A DNA stretch of 64,000 nt, from contig CAYNLK010000010.1 of assembly GCA_964398055.1 (NCBI GenBank), positions 1 through 64,000 on the forward strand, given 5' to 3'. A program made the translations under genes and the position numbers. Positions 51,549-59,092 of the stretch are shown in pieces. The number at the start of each line of letters is the position of its first letter. Position 1 is the first letter of the stretch. Below the pieces are notes generated by a model. It ran no database searches. It worked only from the letters and a program-made list of their open reading frames with translations, and was not told the DNA's origin. The stretch is from CAYNLK01 sp964398055. Its GTDB lineage: Bacteria; Chloroflexota; Anaerolineae; 4572-78; J111.

Positions 51549-51609
51549 CTCATTAAACCTTTGTGTGGTCGGACGTGAGAGTTGGGCCTGCTAGAATTTT
51601 GTCTTTAGG

Positions 51610-51981
51610 TCAGCCGCTACGGGATACCAAAAATACGCCAACACAGATTATCACCGTTCCCAGCAGGCGCAATGGGGAAATATTCTCATCAAACAAATGC
51701 CAGGCGGCAACGAGCATCACCACAAAACTTAAGCTGGCGAAGGGATAGGCATAACTCAAATCGACTCGGGAAAGGGCGGCCAGCCAAAAAATTGTACCCC
51801 CGACGTATATTGACAACCCAATGACAACGTATGGATTTGTGCCAATACGCCAGAGAATTTCGCCCAATTGCCCCATCGAGAGCGTCAATGGTCCCATAGT
51901 GGACATGCCCTTCTTAAGTAAAAGCTGTCCCGTAGCTCCCGACAGAACACTGATTAAAATATAGAGTATGGCGATTGTCAT
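51610..51981 (-). CDS. EmrE/SMR-type small membrane transporter (ArnE/F-like)
   Basis: 123 residues, four helices: ILYILISVLSGATGQLLLKKGM, a Gln-rich start typical of EamA/SMR relatives, IGLSIYVGGTIFWLAALSRVDLSYAYPFASLSFV and LLGTVIICVGVFLVSR. Members encoded beside ArnC/ArnT-like genes flip undecaprenyl-phosphate-sugars; the same context is present here (GT2 at 52011, GT39 at 47489). ATG at 51981 with AAGGAG; a GTG upstream would overlap the previous gene. Confidence 0.85.
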   Translation of the reverse strand: MTIAILYILISVLSGATGQLLLKKGMSTMGPLTLSMGQLGEILWRIGTNPYVVIGLSIYVGGTIFWLAALSRVDLSYAYPFASLSFVVMLVAAWHLFDENISPLRLLGTVIICVGVFLVSRSG

Positions 51982-52010
51982 CTGTGCTTGTCTCCTTCTG
52001 ATAGCCCCAA

Positions 52011-52784
52011 TTACGCCCACTTCTGACCTCCTACGGGACGATGTAGCCCTACAAAGGGCTTTAAGTGCAAACGATGCAACAATATACGCAGTTGGAAACC
52101 CAAATGAGCCAAGACGGTGCGGGCCAATTTGGCTTTAGATGCGCCCAGGTCTCGTCGATAAAGAACAGCCGGATATTCTCTAACCCGGTAGCCCATTAAC
52201 ATACCATTGACCAATATTTCGGTGCCGGCCAGATAACCATCCGAAGTAAATGGTACATGTTCGATGACCGACCGGCGATAAGCCCGGAATAAACAAGTGT
52301 AGGTTCGAACCTGATTATCGACCAGCAGACGATACAAGAATGAAGCTCCCTGGCTTAGAATCAAGCGATAGGCCGGTACCCCTTCCACGCTACCCTCCGG
52401 GTGATAAGGGGAAGCAGTGACTATGTCCACATCCGGGGTTAGATATGCTAATAGTTTTGGAATTTCGGTGAATTTATAGGTTCCGTCACTATCCGTGGTG
52501 ACAATCATATTACCCCTGGCTGCGGCAAAGCCGGTGCGAATGGCAGCCCCCAACCCTCGGTTGATCTCGTGTCGCTCAAACTTGAGTGGTATGCCCTCGT
52601 ACTGACCATCACCGAAAGCATCCTGTAACGCCTGCCAGGTATCATCGGCGCTGCCGTCGTCAACAAAGATAACCTCAACCGAAAGGGTTCGAGCCAATTC
52701 TTCTACAATCGGAAAGAACTCTTTTTGAATCTTGGGAACGTTCTCGACTTCATTGTAACAAGGTAAAACGATTGACAGATCCAT
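52011..52784 (-). CDS. Polyprenyl-phosphate glycosyltransferase (GT2, DPM1-like)
   Basis: 257 residues. DLSIVLPCYNEVENVP, EVIFVDDGSADDTW, INRGLGAAIRTGFAAARG and VTTDSDGTYKF (D-S-D-G-T) are those of dolichyl-phosphate-mannose synthase/ArnC-type enzymes. SQGASFLYRLLV and TYTCLFRAYRRSVIE are close to that family too. No C-terminal membrane helices, so a peripheral enzyme. It should make polyprenyl-P-sugar at the inner face. ATG at 52784 with GGAG; 19 bp after the Gfo/Idh stop. Confidence 0.9.
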   Translation of the reverse strand: MDLSIVLPCYNEVENVPKIQKEFFPIVEELARTLSVEVIFVDDGSADDTWQALQDAFGDGQYEGIPLKFERHEINRGLGAAIRTGFAAARGNMIVTTDSDGTYKFTEIPKLLAYLTPDVDIVTASPYHPEGSVEGVPAYRLILSQGASFLYRLLVDNQVRTYTCLFRAYRRSVIEHVPFTSDGYLAGTEILVNGMLMGYRVREYPAVLYRRDLGASKAKLARTVLAHLGFQLRILLHRLHLKPFVGLHRPVGGQKWA

Positions 52785-52803
52785 CTCCTATCTCCTCAGT
52801 TTT

Positions 52804-53853
52804 TTAAGAATGAATTGCCAAAGCTGGTTCAACCATTTGATCTGTTTGAATTGCTTCAGCCCCCCCAACATCATTAATGTTTATAAGCTGGTCAAAAATA
52901 GTATTGCGAATTACGGTGGCCAAACGTAAGGCTTTGAGACCATCTTGCGCAGTAACCAACGGTGACTTATTTTCCAGAATACAATCTACAAAGTGCTGTA
53001 ATTCCAGGAACAGCGGTTCAAACATAGGCACGTGGATACTCTCTACAACACTTTCCTGGCGATACTTGACTCCCCGTTGACTTTTATTGTGCAGGTATTC
53101 ACCAATCGTCCGGCGGTGGGCCAGGATAGTCTTCTTTAAGAGATCAGCTTCCAGGTAGGCTTCCAGGGCCGTCACTTCGATGGTTCTGATTTTTTGTTCA
53201 GTAACCCGTGATGCGGTTACGGTGACTAATGGACCTTGTTCATACTTAAAATGAGCCACGGCATGATCGATGGTCCCACTAAAGGCCGTCAACCCATAGG
53301 CTGATATTGAAACAGGCTCTTGTCCAACCAGATCCAGGGCTAAATCCAGATCGTGAATCATCAAATCTAAAACCGCGTCTACGTCAGTATTGCTACCGGC
53401 ATAGGCGCTAAGCCGGCGCAGATTGATAGCCGCAACAGTCATATTTTCTACTACATTCTTCAACTCAAGAAAGGTTGGATTAAAACGCTCAATGTGCCCG
53501 ACCTGAACAACCAGTCCGCTATCCCGGGCCACTTGCGTTACCTGTTCGGCTTGAGCCAGAGTCTCGGTGATAGGTTTTTCGATCAAGACATGGACACCCT
53601 GATCCAGGCAACGCATCGCCAACTCAAAATGAAACGGGGTTGGGACGCAAATACTCACTGCATCGACCTTCTCCAATAAGTCATCAAGCCGGTCATATAA
53701 TGACACCTCGTGCTGTTGGGCAATCTGATATCCTCGTTCTGGGCTGATATCACAAATACCGACAAAATCGACTCGGCGCAAGCCTGAATAAATTCGGCAA
53801 TGGCGTTGCCCCATTGAACCCGTACCAATAACCCCTACTTTTACCTGTTTCAT
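52804..53853 (-). CDS. Gfo/Idh/MocA-family sugar oxidoreductase
   Basis: 349 residues. Rossmann motif VGVIGTGSMGQRHCRIYS, then SICVPTPFHFELAMRCLDQGVHVLIEKPITET with the catalytic EKP Lys, and a C-terminal domain with DLMIHDLDLALDLVG (His). This class includes WlbA-type UDP-sugar 3-dehydrogenases used for 3-amino sugars; no aminotransferase is in the operon, so that specific role is open. It is the first gene of the nine-gene operon, under the conserved element at 53998-54039 with a long leader (~145 nt). Confidence 0.9.
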   Translation of the reverse strand: MKQVKVGVIGTGSMGQRHCRIYSGLRRVDFVGICDISPERGYQIAQQHEVSLYDRLDDLLEKVDAVSICVPTPFHFELAMRCLDQGVHVLIEKPITETLAQAEQVTQVARDSGLVVQVGHIERFNPTFLELKNVVENMTVAAINLRRLSAYAGSNTDVDAVLDLMIHDLDLALDLVGQEPVSISAYGLTAFSGTIDHAVAHFKYEQGPLVTVTASRVTEQKIRTIEVTALEAYLEADLLKKTILAHRRTIGEYLHNKSQRGVKYRQESVVESIHVPMFEPLFLELQHFVDCILENKSPLVTAQDGLKALRLATVIRNTIFDQLININDVGGAEAIQTDQMVEPALAIHS

Positions 53854-53997
53854 GGATGATCTATTTCCTACCCTTTCTTCAAATCGAGATTTGTTTGGTT
53901 AATCCGGCCCAAACCCTGAACGGATACAAAAAATATGGGGTCTGATCCTGAAGGCAAACCTCAAGTTGATATTCTACATTAGGTGAGTTTAGCAATG

Positions 53998-54039
53998 TTT
54001 AATGATAAAGCCATGTGAATCGAATTAGAAAATAGTTAG
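53998..54039 (-). promoter_or_regulatory. Conserved promoter element, copy B (nine-gene operon)
   Basis: Minus strand: CTAAC (54039-54035), N6, CTAAT (54028-54024), N14, TTTATCATTAAA (54009-53998). The 12-base 3' block is identical to copy A. About 145 bp before the Gfo/Idh ATG. Confidence 0.75.
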
Positions 54040-54068
54040 AATTGGTGATAGGCCAACTGAGTCATAAG

Positions 54069-56060
54069 TTACTTAAAAACGATAGGCAAGTAGGTTCGCC
54101 GGGAATTGACACGCAGGGTAATTGTGCCAGTTACCTCACCGCCATCACCGTCGCGCACCCGCACAACCACCGGAAAACTCCCACTACCGGCCAGTATCGT
54201 CGTCGCCACATTACTGGTCTGATCAACAATATCGTATACCCCGTCATTATTCCAGTCGAACGAGTAGGTCAAGCTGTCATTGCCGGGGTCGATGGCCTGA
54301 ACCGTGACCGTGATCGGCGCACCGGGATCAACCGGACCGGTATTGGTAATCGAAATGATAATCGGGGCGAGATTGGCAATGCTGACGGTGGTCGTGGCGG
54401 TGTCGGTGAGGCTACCATCTGTAACCGCCAGGCCAATGGTAAAAACGCCATCGTCTGGCCAGGTGTGGGCAGGGGTAATTCCCGTGGCGTCATCATATTG
54501 GCCATCATTATTCAGATCCCAGGCAAAGTTGAGGCCGGTCGCGCCGTTGGGATCACTACTAGCCGAACCATCAAGCTGGACCGGCTGCCCTTCATTACCA
54601 GTGTAAGGCCCACCGGCGTTGGTAACCGGGGGCAGATTGTTCACCGTGACGCTGGCAAATCCGTTGACCGTTCCACCCGATCCGGTAGTGCTGGCCTGAA
54701 CCGTATTAACATACGTCCCGGCCGGTAGATCGGCGATAAACAAACCGCTGCTGTTGATACTACCACCCCCATTCACCACCTGCCAACTGTAATTCAGGCT
54801 ACTAACTGGTCGACTGTTAACATCGTAAGCCTGGGCGCTAAACTGCTGGGCCGCGGCTGGATCCAATATCGCAGGTGCCGGCGTCACCACAACCATATCT
54901 GGACCAAAATAGCTCAGGCTAACCTGCTGCACTTCCGGCGACTGGGTCACATCTGAGGTAGACAGGTCAACCTGATACTGGAAGTAGCGACCGCTTGGAC
55001 TGGAGATTGTACCACCATTAACGCTCGTCCAACTCGACCAACTACTCCCATCCACCGATGTGCGAGTTTGGAATGTAGCTAAAGTGCCTGCGGGCAGGTC
55101 TGATACTGCCGAGAGGTTCGTCCAGTTGACAATCCCTCCCCCATCCTGCACGCACGAGACATAACTGCCGGTAGCCGGATAAGTGCCGGCCCGCACCCAA
55201 TCAACCTCGGTTCGCGGTCCACTGTCATCAGCATACAGAAAAACCCACGTCGACAGGTTAGATACGCCGCTAAAAGTGCGTCGCTCATCGCTATTAAGAT
55301 AATAGCGTGTTTCCGTCGTGTCCCACTCGATCCGAAACCGGTTGAATTGGGACAAATCATCGTCATCTTCATCGACCAATACTCCCGGCGGCTCTTCCCC
55401 GGTAATCCCATCCCGAGCATAGGCATGCAGACCTCCTGCGGGCCAATTCGCCTGAATAAAAAGACGCAATGCTGTAGCCGGATCAAGCGACTGGGGATGG
55501 CTGGGGGGATATTCACGGTAAAAACCCAGATCGGGCCAGCCTGGGTCCTGGCCATCAACCCGCAGCCGGGCGCTGGCTTCAAAAAAACGGACCGGCACAG
55601 TACCGCTAAAGCCGACCTGGGAGCGCAGCCAGTTCTGATCCAGGATAAGCCGCCCGCTGCTAATGACCGGGGTTTCGGTTTGGAATCCTCCAACCTTTGT
55701 ACCAGACAGCCATCTGTTGCTATCGATCTGGGTGTCATCAAAGTAATCCTCTACCGTAGCCGCCAGGCGCAACTCGCCCCCATTCACCGGGCTGAGACTG
55801 ACGTTGGTCAAACCAGGGGCTGGAAAACTGCCGGGTAAAACCGAACAATCTGCCCCAAAGTCGGCAACGGTGGTGTGGGTGATCAGCCCACTACCCCCAC
55901 CCTGGGCCAACACGGCCGTTGGCCGAATCATCGATATCAATTGCGCCAGGCCCAAAACCAGCCCCAAGAAAAGTGCGGACATAAGCACCGGCGCTCCCAG
56001 CGCGGCAATGGGGCCGCTCAGCCCCGATTGCCTCAACCTAATCATATCAAAGGGTTTCAT
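54069..56060 (-). CDS. Secreted PKD-domain surface protein
   Basis: 663 residues. Signal/anchor helix 25-52 (ends VLAQ); N-terminal module 53-~385 (GGELRLAATVEDYFDDTQIDSNRWL) shared with the giant LamG protein and the next gene; an Ig-like segment (385-475; VVTPAPAILDPAAAQQFSAQAYD); two PKD-like domains (about 475-560 and 560-650; GGPYTGNEGQPVQLDGSASSDPNG...W DLNNDGQYDD and DSLTYSFDWNNDGVYDI); end SRRTYLPIVFK. Extracellular, probably adhesive or glycan-binding. ATG at 56060 with GAGG. It lies 9 bp 3' of a gap carrying promoter copy B on the other side. Confidence 0.85.
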   Translation of the reverse strand: MKPFDMIRLRQSGLSGPIAALGAPVLMSALFLGLVLGLAQLISMIRPTAVLAQGGGSGLITHTTVADFGADCSVLPGSFPAPGLTNVSLSPVNGGELRLAATVEDYFDDTQIDSNRWLSGTKVGGFQTETPVISSGRLILDQNWLRSQVGFSGTVPVRFFEASARLRVDGQDPGWPDLGFYREYPPSHPQSLDPATALRLFIQANWPAGGLHAYARDGITGEEPPGVLVDEDDDDLSQFNRFRIEWDTTETRYYLNSDERRTFSGVSNLSTWVFLYADDSGPRTEVDWVRAGTYPATGSYVSCVQDGGGIVNWTNLSAVSDLPAGTLATFQTRTSVDGSSWSSWTSVNGGTISSPSGRYFQYQVDLSTSDVTQSPEVQQVSLSYFGPDMVVVTPAPAILDPAAAQQFSAQAYDVNSRPVSSLNYSWQVVNGGGSINSSGLFIADLPAGTYVNTVQASTTGSGGTVNGFASVTVNNLPPVTNAGGPYTGNEGQPVQLDGSASSDPNGATGLNFAWDLNNDGQYDDATGITPAHTWPDDGVFTIGLAVTDGSLTDTATTTVSIANLAPIIISITNTGPVDPGAPITVTVQAIDPGNDSLTYSFDWNNDGVYDIVDQTSNVATTILAGSGSFPVVVRVRDGDGGEVTGTITLRVNSRRTYLPIVFK

Positions 56061-56118
56061 CGTTACACCTCACTGACCAGGCTAAAACCATTCCATTAGA
56101 CAATTCCACCTCAAACGT

Positions 56119-58155
56119 TTAGTTAAAAACCAGGGGCAAATAGAACAACCGACTAAGATGGATTGTGATGATATCGGTGACCTCGCCCCCATCCTCATCG
56201 CGCACCCGGACCCGTACCTGGTGCGGTCCGCCATCAGTAAAAACCGTTACCCCCTCACTACTCGCCTGATCCTCGATCTCATAGATACCATCATTGTTCC
56301 AATCAAATGAGTAGCTCAACGTGTCGGCGGGTGTGTCCGTTGCCTGCACGGTCACCGTCACCGGCTGCCCAACTTGTCCCCCACTCGAATAAGTGATCGA
56401 GTTTATGACCGGCGCCACGTTAAAAATTGTGACCGTGGTCGTCACTGTATCACTTAAACCGCCGTCATCCATTACCCGCAAGCCAATGGTATAGACCCCA
56501 TCATCGATCCAACTACGGGTTGGGTTAAATACCAGCGCATCATCAAACACTCCATCCCCATCCAAATCCCAACCATAACTAAGAGTTCCTCCGTTCACAT
56601 CAGTCCCTGTCCCGGTCAAACTGATAAGAGTATTCTCAGCGCCCACATATGGTCCACCACTATGGGCCACAGGCGCGATGTTGCGCACTTGCACCGTGGC
56701 CGCTCCGCTCAAGTTGCCCACTCTCGCCTGCACACTGTTGGTATAGGTTTGGGCGCTCGGATTGGTCACGGTAAACAGGCCATTGCTATTGATTACACCG
56801 CCGCCATTAACCACTTCCCAACTGACTGGCGGCAGGTTGGTCACTTCGCGACCATTCTCATCCAATACCTGGGCGCTGAATTGCTGCTGTCCCCCATCAG
56901 GGTCTAACTCGACCAGGTGCGGACTAACCACCACCTCATTTGGTTCCAAATAAGTGATACTGACTGCTTGTACTTCCGGCGACTCCAGCTCATTACCAGT
57001 GGCTAACTCCAGGCGGTACTGCAAATATCGCCCGCTCGGACTGGCAATCTCCGCTCCGCTGACCGGCTGCCAGGCCGTCCAGATGGCCCCATCGACTGAT
57101 GTGCGCGTACTAATTTGTACCGACGTCCCTGTGGGTGCGTCAGTCTCGGCTGCCAGGCCGGTCCAATTCACCACCTGCCCGCCATCCTGCACACACGAGA
57201 CATAACTCCCGCTGGCCGGATAGACTCCGGCGCGCACCCAGTCAACCCACATTGGGCTGGCGCCGAAGGTGGTGGGCGTTTGGTGATAGAGAAAGACCCA
57301 GGTGTTCAAACTCGAAACACCGGGTATTGTCCCCTGCAAATTACCATCGATATAAAAGCGAGTCTGGCTTGAGTCCCACTCGATCCGAAAATTGTGGTAT
57401 TGCTGCAGGTCTATTGTTGGAATATCAAGGTCAATCAAGGGGGAGGTTATATCGCCATCCCGTCCCCGCACAAAGGTGGTATTGTTATCCCGGGTCACAA
57501 ACAACCGCAAGGCGCTGTCATTTGGATACGGCTCATCCTCACCATAGGTCAGGGGAGGCAGCTGGCGGTAGAAACCCAGGTCTGGCCAGCCGGCGTTGCC
57601 GTTATTCACCCGCTGTAAGGCCCGCGCCTCAAAAAAGCGCACCGGCGTCGTTTGACTGAAGCCAATCTGGGAACGCAAATAGGCGCCGTCAAGCGTCAAG
57701 ACTCCGCCGGATACTGCCGGCGGTACTGGATACCAGGTATAGGTTGTGCCGGTTAGCCAGCGGCTGCTGTCAATGGTACTGCCCTCAAAGTAATCTTCAA
57801 CCGTGGCGGCCAGTCGTATTTCGCCACCGCCGGCGTTACTTAAGCTAACCTGAGTCAACAGAGGCGAGGGCACAGTTCCGGGCAACACCGGGCAAGCTGC
57901 GCCAAAATCGATTGCAGTGGTTTGGGTAATAACACCGTTGATCCCCTGGGCCAGAGCCAACCGGGCCGGAGTCATCATCAGAGCAAGCATACCAAGAACC
58001 AGCCCAACCCATAGCCCACCCAGTAGGGGAATAGTCAACACCTTAAGAAAACTACCGTAATAAAAGGATAAAGAGAAGGGGGATACACAAATAGTCACCA
58101 ATAAGGCTCCATCCTTATAGCTATTCTTGGCCAAGCTAGAGGGAGTAACAGACAA
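56119..58155 (-). CDS. Secreted PKD-domain surface protein, paralogue
   Basis: About 678 residues, same layout as 54069-56060: anchor helix (about 40-70, ARLALAQ), N-terminal module (GGEIRLAATVEDYFEGSTIDSSRWL) very close to that of the giant LamG protein, Ig-like VVVSPHLVELDPDGGQQQFSAQV, PKD-like domains (GGPYVGAENTLISLTGTGTD..., DTLSYSFDWNNDGIYEIEDQ) and end SRLFYLPLVFN. No in-frame ATG exists before the anchor helix; TTG at 58155 or a TTG/GTG near residues 20-24 may start it. Promoter element copy C lies just upstream (58199-58241). Confidence 0.8.
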   Translation of the reverse strand: MSVTPSSLAKNSYKDGALLVTICVSPFSLSFYYGSFLKVLTIPLLGGLWVGLVLGMLALMMTPARLALAQGINGVITQTTAIDFGAACPVLPGTVPSPLLTQVSLSNAGGGEIRLAATVEDYFEGSTIDSSRWLTGTTYTWYPVPPAVSGGVLTLDGAYLRSQIGFSQTTPVRFFEARALQRVNNGNAGWPDLGFYRQLPPLTYGEDEPYPNDSALRLFVTRDNNTTFVRGRDGDITSPLIDLDIPTIDLQQYHNFRIEWDSSQTRFYIDGNLQGTIPGVSSLNTWVFLYHQTPTTFGASPMWVDWVRAGVYPASGSYVSCVQDGGQVVNWTGLAAETDAPTGTSVQISTRTSVDGAIWTAWQPVSGAEIASPSGRYLQYRLELATGNELESPEVQAVSITYLEPNEVVVSPHLVELDPDGGQQQFSAQVLDENGREVTNLPPVSWEVVNGGGVINSNGLFTVTNPSAQTYTNSVQARVGNLSGAATVQVRNIAPVAHSGGPYVGAENTLISLTGTGTDVNGGTLSYGWDLDGDGVFDDALVFNPTRSWIDDGVYTIGLRVMDDGGLSDTVTTTVTIFNVAPVINSITYSSGGQVGQPVTVTVQATDTPADTLSYSFDWNNDGIYEIEDQASSEGVTVFTDGGPHQVRVRVRDEDGGEVTDIITIHLSRLFYLPLVFN

Positions 58156-58198
58156 TTCATTTTTTAGCTTAGCAGGGCCAGGTTTGAAATCAGTTTGA

Positions 58199-58241
58199 TT
58201 AATGTAAGGAAATAATCGGAGAATTATTAAAACAAAGTTAG
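58199..58241 (-). promoter_or_regulatory. Conserved promoter element, copy C (weaker)
   Basis: Minus strand: CTAAC (58241-58237), N6, TTAAT (58230-58226), then 14-16 bp and TTCCTTACATTAA, so the 3' block is looser and the spacing about two longer than in A, B and D. About 45 bp before the PKD gene start. It overlaps the end of the neighbouring hydrolase gene. Confidence 0.5.
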
Positions 58242-59092
58242 AATAATGAGGAGTGAAATGCTGTATCGGCCGTCTGAGACCGGGATTCTAGCCAGTTCAT
58301 TAAACTTAGCCATACCCCGTTATGAAAGTGATCTGGCCAATTGAAGTCAGACCAATCAATCGGCCCGCGCGAAACATCGAATAAGTTATGCTCCGTTTGG
58401 GGGGCAATGTAAAAACTGGCCCCATAGTTATAAACGGCCCGGTGCGCCCCGACTGCACCCTCACTAATAGCAACCAGTTCAGGTTCACTATCAGAAACAA
58501 TAATATGTAATGGGGCTTTAATGGCCAAGATTTCTTCATTTTTGAGCAGGCTGGAAAGCAACACAACCCCGGCCGGCTGATGAACCTGGGCAAATTCCTC
58601 AAACCTTTCGGCCAGAATTTTGCTGCCAATACTCTGGGCAATAACAAAAACCCTGGCCGGATCGAAACCACCCTGCGCTATTGCGCCGCGATAGGCCGCC
58701 AGAGCATCCTCGGCCTCGCAACAGCCGTAAATGCCCTGACTCTGGCCAGTGCCCCGTTTATCAAAACGAAAAACGGCATAGCCGGCCGGAACCAACCGGG
58801 CAGCCAGGTATTGATAGCTATCACGGTCTACCGGGTCGGCGTGGTGGATGATAAAAACCAGGGGCGGCTGCGGGTGATTGGGCGGCCAATCGAACTGGCC
58901 GGCCAGGGAGACGCCATCGTGGCCTGGAAAACGAATTTCCTGAACTTCTGAAGCGAACGGAATCAGTTTGAAAGGGGGCAAGTTAGGGACCGGGGAGACT
59001 GATTGGCAGGCCCCGGCCAGCAACATACCAGCCCCCAACCAGCCCGCCAAAATCAACTTGCTTAAGCTTCTGAGGAAGCCAGGCTTAGCCAT
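58238..59092 (-). CDS. Alpha/beta-hydrolase lipoprotein
   Basis: 284 residues. Signal with lipobox LLAGAC (Cys near residue 28), then an alpha/beta-hydrolase core: PLVFIIHHADPVDRDSYQYLAARLVPAGYAVFRFDKRGTGQS, nucleophile-elbow-like VFVIAQSIGSKILAE (S-I-G-S), DSEPELV and the His near EHNLFD. Dienelactone-hydrolase/serine esterase-like; the substrate may be an acyl group on the surface glycan. ATG at 59092 overlaps the upstream stop by eight bases (ATGGCTAA), so it is co-translated with the Tat-exported protein. Confidence 0.8.
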   Translation of the reverse strand: MAKPGFLRSLSKLILAGWLGAGMLLAGACQSVSPVPNLPPFKLIPFASEVQEIRFPGHDGVSLAGQFDWPPNHPQPPLVFIIHHADPVDRDSYQYLAARLVPAGYAVFRFDKRGTGQSQGIYGCCEAEDALAAYRGAIAQGGFDPARVFVIAQSIGSKILAERFEEFAQVHQPAGVVLLSSLLKNEEILAIKAPLHIIVSDSEPELVAISEGAVGAHRAVYNYGASFYIAPQTEHNLFDVSRGPIDWSDFNWPDHFHNGVWLSLMNWLESRSQTADTAFHSSLF

